A stretch of 64,000 nucleotides of DNA, from assembly GCA_937877545.1 (NCBI GenBank), contig CALFJE010000062.1, positions 1-64,000 of the forward strand. Reading direction: 5' to 3'. The translations under genes were made by a program, and so were the position numbers. The notes beneath the pieces are model-generated. The model searched no databases. It had not been told where the DNA came from and saw only the letters and a list, made by a program, of their open reading frames with translations. Of this stretch, positions 1-8,259 are shown piece after piece. The stretch is from an uncultured Selenomonadales bacterium (GTDB taxonomy: Bacteria; Bacillota; Negativicutes; Selenomonadales; Selenomonadaceae). The number at the start of each line of letters is the position of its first letter. Positions within the stretch are counted from its first letter, which is position 1.

Positions 1-98
1 AATGCACGTGAAGATTCTCGTCCCAATAAAAATCGCGGGGCAATTCCTTAAGCGGGAGGGCGTCGTCGAACAGGAACAGCCCCTCGCGCTTGACAAGC
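1..98 (-). pseudogene. Partial copy of the DUF3298 gene 3' region
   Basis: Bases 2-74 match bases 266-338, inside the intact DUF3298 gene, with one mismatch. Read on the minus strand they give the same residues (LFDDALPLKELPRDFYWDEN). Weaker similarity extends upstream through a KREG stretch to about base 98, where an in-frame stop follows. The copy lies downstream of the intact gene and is cut by the window edge. It could be the end of a tandem paralogue or a recombination scar; the in-frame stop favours a remnant. Confidence 0.6.
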
Positions 99-173
99 CG
101 TCACCGAGGCGGGCTATCGTCACATGGGCGTTGCTTATCCCAAGACCGTTGCCCCCAATCTGTTTGAAGACTG
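94..173 (+). pseudogene. C-terminal tail of an unidentified plus-strand gene
   Basis: The frame from 94 to the TGA at 171-173 reads a protein-like tail (AGYRHMGVAYPKTVAPNLFE) that ends just before a terminator hairpin at 175-197. An in-frame stop at 91-93 and the adjoining DUF3298 copy suggest the upstream part of this gene was lost or replaced. I do not recognise the family. Codon use resembles the neighbours. Confidence 0.35.
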
Positions 174-174
174 A

Positions 175-197
175 ACCGCCGAGCGTGGCGGTTTTTT
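175..197 (+). terminator. Rho-independent terminator
   Basis: ACCGCC (175-180) and GGCGGT (187-192) form a 6-bp stem with a 6-base loop, followed by a T run. It reads on the plus strand and would serve the gene tail ending at 173. It abuts the stop of the convergent DUF3298 gene. Confidence 0.6.
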
Positions 198-805
198 TAT
201 TCGTCGATGTCAACGTCGATAATGCCCGCCGCGTAGGGCGCAATCGCGTAGTGTTGGAAGATAAAATGCACGTGAAGATTCTCGTCCCAATAAAAATCGC
301 GGGGCAATTCCTTAAGCGGAAGGGCGTCGTCGAACAGGCGGATACCTTCGCGGGCGCAGTGAGACTTCAACTTTGCCTCCAACCTTTGAAGTAATTCGCC
401 GTCCCTTAAGCCGTCGCCGACCTCCGTCAAGTAGCGTATATCCATAAGCTCGCCGCTGCTCGTGTTGAAGTTGAGCGTGCGCAGATAAGTGGCGGGGTGT
501 GCGCCGCCCGCGTAGTAGTTGCTTTCGGTTAGGATTATGCTAAGGATGACGGTATTGCCCGCCTCGTTGGAGCCGACCTCCCAGCTCGTGCGAATATCGG
601 CGACCTCGTAGCCGTTAATCTGCGCGGTACGATAAATGCCCGTAACAAACCTGTCGACCTCGGCGATAATCTGAGCGTTAATCTTTTGCTCGACCGCCTT
701 ATCCGCGACGTGTATCACGGGGTAAACGATATGCGCCTCGTTCAGCGTCGCCGCCGAACAATGCACGCCTATCAACATCAGCAACAGCGTTAAAAATTTT
801 TTCAT
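197..805 (-). CDS. Exported DUF3298 (RsiV-like) domain protein
   Basis: This is a 202-residue protein starting at the ATG at 803-805, where a hydrophobic signal peptide begins (MKKFLTLLLMLIG, then a Cys/Ala-rich cleavage region). The body has the DUF3298/RsiV-like pattern: a conserved segment around NYYAGGAHP, a strand rich in TLNF, then a C-terminal motif with FYWDENLHVHF. Members are secreted or membrane-anchored proteins of unclear biochemical role; some are anti-sigma factors such as RsiV, but no anti-sigma N-terminal domain or transmembrane anchor beyond the signal is visible here. The in-frame extension upstream to 862 lacks a signal and is unlikely to be translated. A partial copy of its 3' part lies just downstream at the window edge. 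Confidence 0.75.
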   Translation of the reverse strand: MKKFLTLLLMLIGVHCSAATLNEAHIVYPVIHVADKAVEQKINAQIIAEVDRFVTGIYRTAQINGYEVADIRTSWEVGSNEAGNTVILSIILTESNYYAGGAHPATYLRTLNFNTSSGELMDIRYLTEVGDGLRDGELLQRLEAKLKSHCAREGIRLFDDALPLKELPRDFYWDENLHVHFIFQHYAIAPYAAGIIDVDIDE

Positions 806-840
806 GCCTATCGCCTCCGCGCAGATTATAGCATTTAATC

Positions 841-869
841 TTGACAGCGCAAAAAGTTTCAATTACAAT
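841..869 (+). promoter_or_regulatory. Sigma70 promoter of rplM-rpsI
   Basis: TTGACA (841-846), 17-base spacer, TACAAT (864-869). The start would lie near 876, leaving a leader of about 75 bases before rplM. The site is divergent from the DUF3298 gene. Confidence 0.8.
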
Positions 870-950
870 CGCGTCTATATGGCGGCTTGCTGTGTTTCCA
901 CCGGCCCCGGACATATGCCTCCGCCACAAAAAAATTTTGGAGGAATCCAC

Positions 951-1391
951 ATGAAAGATACATTCATGGCAAAGGCGGGCAGCGTCGATAAGAAATGGTA
1001 TATCGTCGACGCCGAGGGCAAAACCGTCGGACGCCTCGCCGCTGAAGTCGCCAAAGTCCTGCGCGGCAAAAATAAACCCATTTTCACGCCCCACGTCGAC
1101 ACGGGCGATTATGTCATCGTCATTAACGCGGCTAAGGCTGTCTTCACCGGCAAGAAGCTCCGCAAGAAGGTTTACTTCCACCACAGCGGCTATCTCGGCG
1201 GCGCGAAGTTTGCTACTGCGGGCGAATGGATGCAAAAATTCCCCGAACGCGTCATTGAGCACGCCGTCAAGGGCATGTTGCCGAAGAATAAACTCGGCGC
1301 GGATTTGTTCAGGAAGTTGCACGTCTTTGCCGACGGCAAACACCCCTACGCCGCGCAGAAGCCCGAAGAAATCAAATTGGAGACGCGTTAA
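951..1391 (+). CDS. rplM: 50S ribosomal protein L13
   Basis: The 146-residue product has the usual L13 length and pattern: KWYIVDAEGKTVGRLA near the N-terminus, central YHHSGYLGG-type segment (here YFHHSGYLGG) and a C-terminal KLHVFADGKHPYAAQKPE. L13 is an early-assembly protein of the large ribosomal subunit. The start at 951 follows GGAGG (939-943) with good spacing; the longer upstream extension is not coding. It is followed 12 bases later by rpsI, the standard bacterial rplM-rpsI pair, and shares the promoter at 841-869. Confidence 0.97.
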   Translation: MKDTFMAKAGSVDKKWYIVDAEGKTVGRLAAEVAKVLRGKNKPIFTPHVDTGDYVIVINAAKAVFTGKKLRKKVYFHHSGYLGGAKFATAGEWMQKFPERVIEHAVKGMLPKNKLGADLFRKLHVFADGKHPYAAQKPEEIKLETR

Positions 1392-1403
1392 GGAGAGGAT
1401 ACA

Positions 1404-1796
1404 ATGGCACAAGTAACTTACTACGGCACGGGTCGGCGCAAAAGCTCTGTGGCACGCGTCCGCCTGGTTCCCGGCGACGGCAAAGTCACGATAAACAATC
1501 GCGCTATGGAAGAATATTTCGGCTTGAAGACTTTGGAGCTTATCGTTCGTCAACCGCTCGTCCTCACCGAAATGGAAGATAAATACGACGTGATAGCCAA
1601 CGTCAAAGGTGGCGGCACGACAGGTCAAGCGGGCGCGATTCGTCACGGCATAACGCGTGCGCTCATGGAGCTCGACGCCGATTTGCGTCCCGCGCTCAAA
1701 AAAGCGGGCTTCGTCACTCGCGACCCCCGCGAAAAGGAACGTCGCAAATATGGTCTCAAGAAGGCTCGCAAAGCTTCCCAATTCTCGAAACGTTAA
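1404..1796 (+). CDS. rpsI: 30S ribosomal protein S9
   Basis: A 130-residue S9 with the typical N-terminal YYGTGRRKSSVARV, the GGGTTGQAGAIRHGI core and the basic C-terminal tail ending in SKR, which reaches toward the P-site tRNA in the ribosome. AAGGAG precedes the ATG. It is the second gene of the rplM-rpsI operon and is followed by a terminator at 1807-1833. Confidence 0.97.
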   Translation: MAQVTYYGTGRRKSSVARVRLVPGDGKVTINNRAMEEYFGLKTLELIVRQPLVLTEMEDKYDVIANVKGGGTTGQAGAIRHGITRALMELDADLRPALKKAGFVTRDPREKERRKYGLKKARKASQFSKR

Positions 1797-1806
1797 AGAA
1801 AGTTCG

Positions 1807-1833
1807 GCTCTCCGAAATATCGGAGGGCTTTTT
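1807..1833 (+). terminator. Terminator of rplM-rpsI
   Basis: GCTCTCCG (1807-1814) pairs with CGGAGGGC (1821-1828, one G-T pair), followed by TTTTT. Confidence 0.8.
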
Positions 1834-1861
1834 CGTTTCGGCGAACATTTTACCGCGCAGA

Positions 1862-1890
1862 TTGACAGAGCGATAAATTTGCCCTATGAT
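1862..1890 (+). promoter_or_regulatory. Sigma70 promoter upstream of the cobalamin riboswitch
   Basis: TTGACA (1862-1867), exactly 17 bases, TATGAT (1885-1890). It lies just upstream of the riboswitch and would drive the NikBC-like genes. Confidence 0.75.
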
Positions 1891-1911
1891 AGCCGCGAAA
1901 ATTGAATATGG

Positions 1912-2158
1912 ATTGGATCGGGTGGCGCAAGCCTCAATAAGGAATTCGGTATAAGCCGAAGCGATCACGTCACCGTAACGACGAGCGATGCCGCAATTAT
2001 GTCACTGGGAGAATTAGGTGATAGCTGATAGAAAATTCTATAAGCTATAAGCTACAAGCTATAACCTAACCTGGGAAGGCGCGGCGGAGCGATGACTCGG
2101 AGCCGGGAGAATTGCCCGATTAACAATCGCCGCTTGACCTGCGAGTGACGGGGAGGAG
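1912..2158 (+). ncRNA. Cobalamin riboswitch
   Basis: The conserved landmarks of the AdoCbl aptamer appear in order: GGTGGCGCAAGCCTCAATAA then GGAATTCGGTATAAGCCGAA (compare AATAGGGAA...GGTGAAAATCC), GTCACCGTAA (compare GCCACTGT), ATGTCACTGGG paired with CCTGGGAAGG, GATGACTCGGAGCCGGGAGA and the B12-box-like TTGACCTGCGAGTGACGGGG. A low-complexity stretch of about 50 bases (GATAGCTGATAG...AAGCTACAAGCTATAA) sits in the loop between GAATTAGG and CCTAACC, as a peripheral insertion. A strong promoter precedes it and the NikB-like gene follows 60 bases later. B12-responsive repression of the importer is the expected outcome; I cannot tell from sequence whether it acts on transcription or translation. 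Confidence 0.82.
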
Positions 2159-2218
2159 ATTCGGAACGCTTTTTTATTTCCTGTCTCTGCGCGGCGGGAA
2201 ATTTTTTTTGCGGGAGTG

Positions 2219-3163
2219 ATGTTCTTGAATCGGTTGGCAAATCGATTGCTGCAAATGCTGGTAACGTTAATCGGCGTGAGCTTCCTGACGTTCTGCCTGG
2301 CGTATTTGGCACCGGGCGACCCGGCGGCTATGCTCCTCGAATCGGCAGATACAATCGTCTCGGAGGAGGTCTTGCAGAAAACCCGCGAGGAACTCGGACT
2401 CGATAAGCCGTTCCTCGTGCAATACGGCAACTGGGCGGCGGGGCTTCTGCGCGGCGATATGGGCATGTCGTATTCGGCGAAAAAACCCGTCGCAGAAAAA
2501 TTATCGGAGGGCTTCGTCGGAACAATCCTCCTCGCCTTCGTGACGGTCGTCTTCGTGCTGATAATCTCAATCCCGCTCGGCATTTGGTCGGCGGTACACC
2601 AAAACGGCTGGCAAGATTACCTCGTGCGATTTTTTTCGTTTATCGGCGTGTCGATGCCAAATTTTTGGCTCGGCTTGATATTGCTGTACATTTTCGGGCT
2701 TAAGCTCGGACTGTTCCCGATAGCAAGCTCGACCGTCACGGCAAAGGGCATAATCCTGCCCGCCATAACGCTTGCCATTTATCAATCGACAAAATACGTT
2801 CGGCAGGTGCGCACGGTTATCCTCGACGAATTACATCAAGACTACGTGACGGGGGCGCGGGCACGCGGCTTAAGCGAATCGGCGATACTTTTTAAACACG
2901 TCCTGCCAAACGCCGTCTTGCCGCTGATAACGCTACTCGGCATGTCGATAGGCTGGCTGCTCGGCGGCGTGGCGGTTATCGAAATTGTCTTCAGCTGGCC
3001 AGGTATGGGCAACATGGCGGTGCGGGCGATAATGATGCGCGACTATCCGCTGATTGAGGGCTTCGTGCTGTGGATAGCCGTCGTCTACATGCTGATAAAT
3101 TTTCTGGTCGATATGTCGTATTCCTACCTCGACCCGAAACTGCGGAAGGGGGAGCAACGTTGA
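2219..3163 (+). CDS. nikB: NikB-like ABC transporter permease (nickel/peptide family)
   Basis: This 314-residue inner-membrane permease has the DppB/NikB layout: an N-terminal helix, the APGDP motif, LGLDKPFLVQYGNW, PLGIW, the GVSMPNFWLGL loop and a C-terminal coupling region with ARARGL and a FSWPGMG segment. Similarity to E. coli NikB is evident across these motifs. It is the first gene after a cobalamin riboswitch, so the most likely cargo is cobalt or nickel (free or as a metallophore complex) or a corrinoid; peptides remain possible. GTG at 2216 is an alternative start. The stop overlaps the next start as TTGA. Confidence 0.88.
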   Translation: MFLNRLANRLLQMLVTLIGVSFLTFCLAYLAPGDPAAMLLESADTIVSEEVLQKTREELGLDKPFLVQYGNWAAGLLRGDMGMSYSAKKPVAEKLSEGFVGTILLAFVTVVFVLIISIPLGIWSAVHQNGWQDYLVRFFSFIGVSMPNFWLGLILLYIFGLKLGLFPIASSTVTAKGIILPAITLAIYQSTKYVRQVRTVILDELHQDYVTGARARGLSESAILFKHVLPNAVLPLITLLGMSIGWLLGGVAVIEIVFSWPGMGNMAVRAIMMRDYPLIEGFVLWIAVVYMLINFLVDMSYSYLDPKLRKGEQR

Positions 3164-3978
3164 TTGAAACGTTCAAAAAAAATCGGCTGTTCGCGATTTA
3201 CTCGGCGGCTGTGTTGGTAATTCTGTTCGTGGCGATATTCGCGCCGTACCTCGCGCCGCAAGACCCCTTCGACGGCAATATGCGCAACGTCCTGCAACCG
3301 CCCTCCGCCGAACATTTACTCGGCACCGATAAGCTCGGTCGCGACACGTTATCGCGGATTATCGCCGGCACGCAAGTTTCGCTGTTCATGACGATTTGCC
3401 TCGTGATTCTGCTTGCGATTGTCGGTTCGCTCGTCGGCATAACGTCGGGCTATTTCGGCGGCAAGGTCGAAATGATCTTAATGCGTTTCGCCGATATGAT
3501 GTTGGCGTTTCCCGGCGTCGTGCTTGCCATAGCCATTGCGGGCATATTGGGCGGCTCGGTCGTCAATACGATAATCGCGCTCCTCGCCGTCGGCTGGGCT
3601 AAGTATGCAAGGCTCGTGCGAAGCCTCGTGATAAAGCTCCGTCACAACGATTTTATAATCGCCGCGCAGGTCAACGGCACCAAAACCGTTAATATCCTGT
3701 GGCGTCACGTCCTGCCCAATATCCTGCCAATGGTCGTTATAACGGGCGCAATGGACATCGGTACAATGATGATGGAAATTGCGGGGCTGTCGTTCCTGGG
3801 CTTCGGAGCGCAACCGCCCACGCCCGAATGGGGGCTTATGCTCAACGAGGGGCGGCAATATATTCAAACGGCACCGTGGCTGATGATTTACCCCGGCGCG
3901 GCGATTTTCCTCGTCGTGGCGACGTTCAATCTTTGGGGCGACAGCTTACGCGACGTGCTTGATCCGCGTCAACAATAA
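3160..3978 (+). CDS. nikC: NikC-like ABC transporter permease
   Basis: This is a 272-residue DppC/NikC-type permease. The TTG at 3160 overlaps the NikB-like stop by four bases, which implies translational coupling; the upstream in-frame extension runs through the preceding gene. Landmarks are the short cytosolic N-terminus with one helix, LAPQDPF, LLGTDKLGRDTLSRII, the GYFGGKVE loop, the membrane helices and the coupling helix region ARLVRS...ILWRHVLPN. It pairs with the NikB-like protein to form the membrane channel of the importer. Confidence 0.9.
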   Translation: MIETFKKNRLFAIYSAAVLVILFVAIFAPYLAPQDPFDGNMRNVLQPPSAEHLLGTDKLGRDTLSRIIAGTQVSLFMTICLVILLAIVGSLVGITSGYFGGKVEMILMRFADMMLAFPGVVLAIAIAGILGGSVVNTIIALLAVGWAKYARLVRSLVIKLRHNDFIIAAQVNGTKTVNILWRHVLPNILPMVVITGAMDIGTMMMEIAGLSFLGFGAQPPTPEWGLMLNEGRQYIQTAPWLMIYPGAAIFLVVATFNLWGDSLRDVLDPRQQ

Positions 3979-4496
3979 TTCATGCAGACTCGCGCCCGCG
4001 CCGCCGATTATCAGCGCAATGACCGCGCCCGGCGCAACGCCCTTTGCCATTAAAATGCTCGCGACGGGAATCATCGTTTCGGTGCGAATGTACATCGGAA
4101 TGCCGACGACTTCCGCCAACGGTATCGCCAAAAAGTTATCGACGCCCGCGAACGTCGTCAAAAAGTTTTCGGGGATAACCTCGTGAATGAACGCGCCGAT
4201 ACCCGCGCCAATCAGCAGGTAGGGCAACACGTCTTTGAACAGCCGCAACCTCCGCCCGTTTGCGTGAGCTTAAACTCCTTGACGAAGCCCAATTTGTCGA
4301 GCACCGGCCCGATTATCACCGACAGCGACATATCGCGGGGTTGAGTACCGGCGACGTGATCAAGCTTTTGACCCGCGCAGGCGATATGTACACTTGTTAT
4401 CCCCACGAACAAAATCAACAGCTCGCCGAACAGCTTCAAAAACTCCGTGGCGACGTGAAATAAAAATCTGTTATCCAACACAAAGAGTCCCCCCAA
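3976..4496 (-). pseudogene. Decayed YraQ/ArsP-type (UPF0718) permease
   Basis: Two minus-strand frames give parts of one permease. The upstream part (to about 4496, TTG start) has a first membrane helix, then jumps to the cytosolic loop ending in a Cys-rich GCGCSK stretch. The downstream part (about 4248 to 3976) reads RLFKDVLPYLLIGAGIGAFI and the membrane segment IPLAEVVGIPMY, typical of the second half of the family. The frames switch in the GGTTGCGGCTGTTC region around 4240. The central helices are missing, and the C-terminus is truncated where the reading frame runs into the antisense of nikC. Internal deletion, frameshift and truncation together mark a dead gene. Confidence 0.7.
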
Positions 4497-4788
4497 ATTG
4501 AAAAATATCGATACATATGCTTAAAAATTTTACGCGATAAAATTCCAAAGGAAGTCCATGGAAGTTTTAATGCCGTTCGGATTGAGGGAGTAATGAGTCC
4601 ATTTGCCCTCGCGCCGCGTCGTCTATGATTGTTTCAAGTTCAGGCGCGTTGCAACTGTTTGGAGCCTTGCAGTTAAATTTGCGAATGTCCAAAGACATAA
4701 TCGTATGCCCTATAAAATTTTATCGGCTTGTAATTCATCGATTTATGTTTGTCAATGTGTACCCAAAATATTTTAAGGAGTGGTTTTA
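4497..4788. other. Intergenic region upstream of the solute-binding protein
   Basis: AT-rich spacer of about 290 bases. I see no convincing ORF, terminator or riboswitch. An AAGGAG at 4775-4780 sets the start of the next gene. A promoter is plausible here because the decayed permease separates the two halves of the importer operon, but no clear -35/-10 pair stands out. Confidence 0.4.
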
Positions 4789-6372
4789 ATGTTCAAGTGG
4801 AAAAAACTTTTGGCAACCGCCCTCTGCGCGGGAGCCTTGTTCGTGACGGGTTGCGGCTCCGACGGCGGCGGCAATTCTGCTTCAAGCGGCGGCGACCCCA
4901 ACGTCCTCAAAGTCGGCGTCACCAACTTTGCCGATACCCTCGAACCTACGCAAAATTACTTCGGCTGGGTGGTCATGCGCTACGGTCTCGGCGAATGCCT
5001 TACCAAATTTGATGCCAAGATGAATATTCAGCCGTGGCTCGCCGAAAATTGGCAGGTCAGCGACGATAAATTGACGTGGACGTTCAAAATCCGCGACAAT
5101 GTTAAATTTTCCAACGGCACGCCGCTAACCGCCGAGGCTGTAAAGAATTCGATTGAACGCGCCTTCGCCAAGAATAATCGCGCCGCCACGTTCTTTGAAT
5201 ACGCCTCGATTACCGCCGACGGGCAAAACCTAATCATCACGACCAATAAGCCCCTGCCCGGTATGCCCGGCTACCTCGCCGACCCGCTGTTTATAATCGT
5301 CGACACGACCGCCGAGCCTGCCCGCAACTTTTCCAAGGACGGTCCCATTTGCACCGGTCCTTACGTCGTTGACAGTTTCGTTAAGGAACGCGCCGTCATG
5401 AAGCGCAACGAAAATTATTGGGACGGCGAAGTTCCTTATCCGACCGTCGAAATTCCCTCGATTGACGACCCGAATACCCGCGCCATGGCTTTGCAGTCGG
5501 GCGACGTGGATGTTGCCGTCAACATTGCGGCGGGCGACATCGACATTTTCAAGGGCAACGATAAATTCCATATCGACGAGCTGTCAAGTTTGCGCGTGGT
5601 GCTTGCGCGTTTGAATCAGCAGCCCGACCATATCCTCAGCGACCCGAAAGTTCGCGCCGCGTTGATTGCAGGTTGCGACCGCGAAACTTATAACGACGTG
5701 CTGTTGAAAGGGACGTTTATTCCCGGCAAGGCTCCCGTGCCGCCGTCGCTCGATTACGGCTTCGACCAACTTAAAGACCCCAACGCTTACAATCCCGAAC
5801 GCGCCGCGCAGCTCCTCGACGAGGCGGGCTGGAAAGACTCTGACGGCGACGGCATTCGCGATAAGGACGGGCGCAAGCTTGAACTTGATTTTGTAGTCTA
5901 CAATTCCCGCGCCGAGTTGCCGCTTTACGCCGAGGCTGTTCAATCCGACCTCAAAAAGCTCGGCTTCGACATCAAGATTGATACCGTCGACTACAACCTG
6001 ATTGACGGCATGGGCATTAAGGGCGAATACGACCTGCTGATTTCCAACATCACGACGGCGAACACCGGCGACCCCGAAATTTTCCTTACGTGGTATTGGA
6101 AGAGCAACGCCGACGGCTCCAATCCGCAAAACGGCAGCGGCTATTCCAATCCCGCCTACGACGCCAAACTTGCCGAGCTAAGCTCCGAATTCGACGCCGC
6201 CAAACGTCGCCAACTTATCATTGACTTGCAACAAATTCTGCTCGACGACGGCGCGGCTTTGTTCTTCGGCTACCCGCAGACCAATATCATCAATGCCAAG
6301 TACGTCGACGGCGTTGTCATGTATCCTTCCGATTATTATTGGATTACAAAGCTGATTCGCCCCGCGAAGTGA
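4789..6372 (+). CDS. ABC transporter solute-binding lipoprotein (NikA/DppA family)
   Basis: A 527-residue family-5 extracytoplasmic solute-binding protein. The N-terminus is a lipoprotein signal with lipobox VTGC (Cys near residue 22), followed by a Gly/Ser-rich linker. The body shows DTLEPTQNY, GLGECLTKFD, WQVSDDKLTWTFKIRDNVKFSNG and the later DPNAYNPERAAQLLDEAGW, all characteristic of nickel/peptide binding proteins. ATG 4789 is chosen because AAGGAG lies eight bases upstream; GTG 4780 overlaps that site. It delivers substrate to the NikBC-like permeases and is followed seven bases later by the ATPase genes. Metal, metallophore or corrinoid binding is inferred from the riboswitch upstream. 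Confidence 0.88.
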   Translation: MFKWKKLLATALCAGALFVTGCGSDGGGNSASSGGDPNVLKVGVTNFADTLEPTQNYFGWVVMRYGLGECLTKFDAKMNIQPWLAENWQVSDDKLTWTFKIRDNVKFSNGTPLTAEAVKNSIERAFAKNNRAATFFEYASITADGQNLIITTNKPLPGMPGYLADPLFIIVDTTAEPARNFSKDGPICTGPYVVDSFVKERAVMKRNENYWDGEVPYPTVEIPSIDDPNTRAMALQSGDVDVAVNIAAGDIDIFKGNDKFHIDELSSLRVVLARLNQQPDHILSDPKVRAALIAGCDRETYNDVLLKGTFIPGKAPVPPSLDYGFDQLKDPNAYNPERAAQLLDEAGWKDSDGDGIRDKDGRKLELDFVVYNSRAELPLYAEAVQSDLKKLGFDIKIDTVDYNLIDGMGIKGEYDLLISNITTANTGDPEIFLTWYWKSNADGSNPQNGSGYSNPAYDAKLAELSSEFDAAKRRQLIIDLQQILLDDGAALFFGYPQTNIINAKYVDGVVMYPSDYYWITKLIRPAK

Positions 6373-6379
6373 GGTTGCC

Positions 6380-7171
6380 ATGTTGCTTGACGTAAAAAAT
6401 TTGGCGGTGTCTTACGGGAAAAATCCCAATCCGACGATAGTGGGCGTGAGCTTTGACTTGAACGACGGGGAAATTTTGGCGATAGTGGGCGAATCGGGTA
6501 GCGGCAAGACCACCGTTATCCGAGCGATACTCAACGTCTTACCGGGCGGCGGACGCGTCTCCGACGGCTCTATCGTCTTCGAGGGCAAGAATCTTTTGGA
6601 GCTTGACGCGGGCGGTTGGCGCAATCTGCGCGGAAAAAATATCAGCATGATTTTCCAGGACAGCGGCAACATGATGAATCCCGTCCACACAATCGGCAAG
6701 CAGTTCGTCGAATATATTCAAGTGCACAGCGACCTTGATAAAAAATCTGCGCGGGCTGTGGCGATTGAAAAATTGGAGCTGATGAATCTGCCCAACCCCG
6801 AAAATATTTTGAACTCGTACACGTTTGAACTTTCGGGCGGCATGAGACAACGCGTCGGAATTGCAATGGCGATAACGTTTCAGCCGAAGCTCCTGCTTGC
6901 CGACGAACCCACCTCCGCCCTTGACGTGACTACGCAAGCTCAAATCGTCGGCGAACTCATGTTCATAACTCGCGGGTCGGGCGCGGCTATGATTATCGTC
7001 ACGCACAATATCGGCGTCGCCTCCTACCTTGCCGATAACCTCATGGTCATGAGCGGCGGGCGCGTCGTCGAATACGGCAAGACTGCCGACGTTATCAATC
7101 GCCCGCAAGCCGCCTACACCAAAACTTTGCTGGCAAGCGTGCCCGAAATCGGAGGGCGTCGTTATGTCTGA
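6380..7171 (+). CDS. ABC transporter ATP-binding protein (NikD/DppD-like)
   Basis: This 263-residue ATPase has Walker A GESGSGKTT (about residues 37-45), a Q-loop in MIFQDSGNMMNP, signature LSGGMRQR, Walker B LLLADEPTSALD and the H-loop THN. It lacks the extended C-terminal oligopeptide domain, consistent with the shorter NikD type. It lies directly after the binding-protein gene and overlaps the next ATPase gene by eight bases. The two would form the heterodimeric motor of the importer. Confidence 0.9.
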   Translation: MLLDVKNLAVSYGKNPNPTIVGVSFDLNDGEILAIVGESGSGKTTVIRAILNVLPGGGRVSDGSIVFEGKNLLELDAGGWRNLRGKNISMIFQDSGNMMNPVHTIGKQFVEYIQVHSDLDKKSARAVAIEKLELMNLPNPENILNSYTFELSGGMRQRVGIAMAITFQPKLLLADEPTSALDVTTQAQIVGELMFITRGSGAAMIIVTHNIGVASYLADNLMVMSGGRVVEYGKTADVINRPQAAYTKTLLASVPEIGGRRYV

Positions 7172-8111
7172 AATGATTTTAAGCGTCGAACACCTCACAA
7201 AAAAATTCCCCGTATCGGGCGGGCGATTCTTGACGGCGTGCGACGATATATCCCTCAACGTGCGCAAAGGCGAAACCGTGGCGGTCGTCGGCGAATCGGG
7301 TTGCGGCAAGACCACCCTCCTCAAGGCGATTATGAACATGCAAAAGCCCACGTCGGGCAAAATCCTCTTCCACGGCGAGGACATCACTCAACTGACCGGC
7401 GAGGCTAAGCGGCAAAATTATCGTCATATCCAAATGGTTTTCCAAGACCCGACCGCCGCGTTCAATCCCAAAATGAAAATCCGCGACATCGTTTGCGAAC
7501 CGCTCCTGAACTTTGATTTAATTTCCGCGAGCGACGTTGACACTAAGGCGCGGGAACTCCTTACGCAAGTGGATTTGCCCGCCGACTTCGTGAGCCGCTA
7601 CCCGCACAATATGAGCGGCGGTCAACGTCAACGCGTGGCGATAGCGCGGGCTTTGGCATTGGAGCCTGAAATCATTGCCTGCGACGAGGCGACCTCCGCC
7701 CTCGACGTTTCCGTTCAAGACACGATTATTAAGCTCCTCGTCAAGCTCCAACGCGAAAAGGGCATAACGTACATTTTTATCTGCCACGATATGGCGTTGG
7801 TGAGCCTGTTCAGTCACCGCGTCGCGGTCATGTACCTCGGCAATATGATGGAGAAGCTCGACGGCGACAAGCTCAACGGTGCCCGCCACCCCTACACGCA
7901 AGCCCTGCTTAAAGCCGTTTTTTCGACCGACCAGGCTAAGAATCAGTACATCGGAATTTTGCCCGGCGACATTCCAAGCCCGTTGGATATTCCGAGCGGG
8001 TGCCCGTTCCAAAATCGTTGCGAGTATTGCCGGGCGCGGTGCCAAAGCGAAAAGCCTGCCTTCCGCGAGCTGGAACCGAATCACTTTGTGGCTTGCCATT
8101 ATCCGTTGTAA
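7164..8111 (+). CDS. ABC transporter ATP-binding protein (NikE/DppF-like)
   Basis: The 315-residue ATPase has Walker A GESGCGKTT, Q-loop VFQDPTAAFNPKM, signature MSGGQRQR, Walker B IIACDEATSALD (Ala in place of the usual Pro after Glu) and H-loop CHD. A C-terminal oligopeptide/dipeptide domain follows with the Cys-rich GCPFQNRCEYCRARC segment seen in DppD/DppF proteins. ATG 7164 lies inside the end of the preceding ATPase gene. The final 19 codons plus stop are repeated at 8201-8259. Confidence 0.9.
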   Translation: MSEMILSVEHLTKKFPVSGGRFLTACDDISLNVRKGETVAVVGESGCGKTTLLKAIMNMQKPTSGKILFHGEDITQLTGEAKRQNYRHIQMVFQDPTAAFNPKMKIRDIVCEPLLNFDLISASDVDTKARELLTQVDLPADFVSRYPHNMSGGQRQRVAIARALALEPEIIACDEATSALDVSVQDTIIKLLVKLQREKGITYIFICHDMALVSLFSHRVAVMYLGNMMEKLDGDKLNGARHPYTQALLKAVFSTDQAKNQYIGILPGDIPSPLDIPSGCPFQNRCEYCRARCQSEKPAFRELEPNHFVACHYPL

Positions 8112-8200
8112 AAATTTTATTGCGCTCGAACGCGGCGAGAAAGTTTCCTTTGTCGTAACGATTCAGCGCGACCGCTGTTTGGTTACTTTTCAAAAGTAAT

Positions 8201-8259
8201 CCCGCCTTCCGCGAGCTTGAAGAAAATCACTTTGTGGCGTGCCATTATCCGTTGTGAAA
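8201..8259 (+). pseudogene. Partial copy of the NikE-like gene 3' end
   Basis: This stretch encodes PAFRELEENHFVACHYPL plus stop, nearly the same as the end of the gene that stops at 8111 (PAFRELEPNHFVACHYPL). It has no start and is separated from the real gene by an 89-base spacer of unrelated sequence. A terminator follows immediately, so the duplicate may carry the original 3' flank of the operon. Confidence 0.7.

Noticed and set aside
804..950. Longer rplM start
   Set aside because: The extension has no L13 homology and contains the promoter at 841-869; GGAGG places the start at 951.
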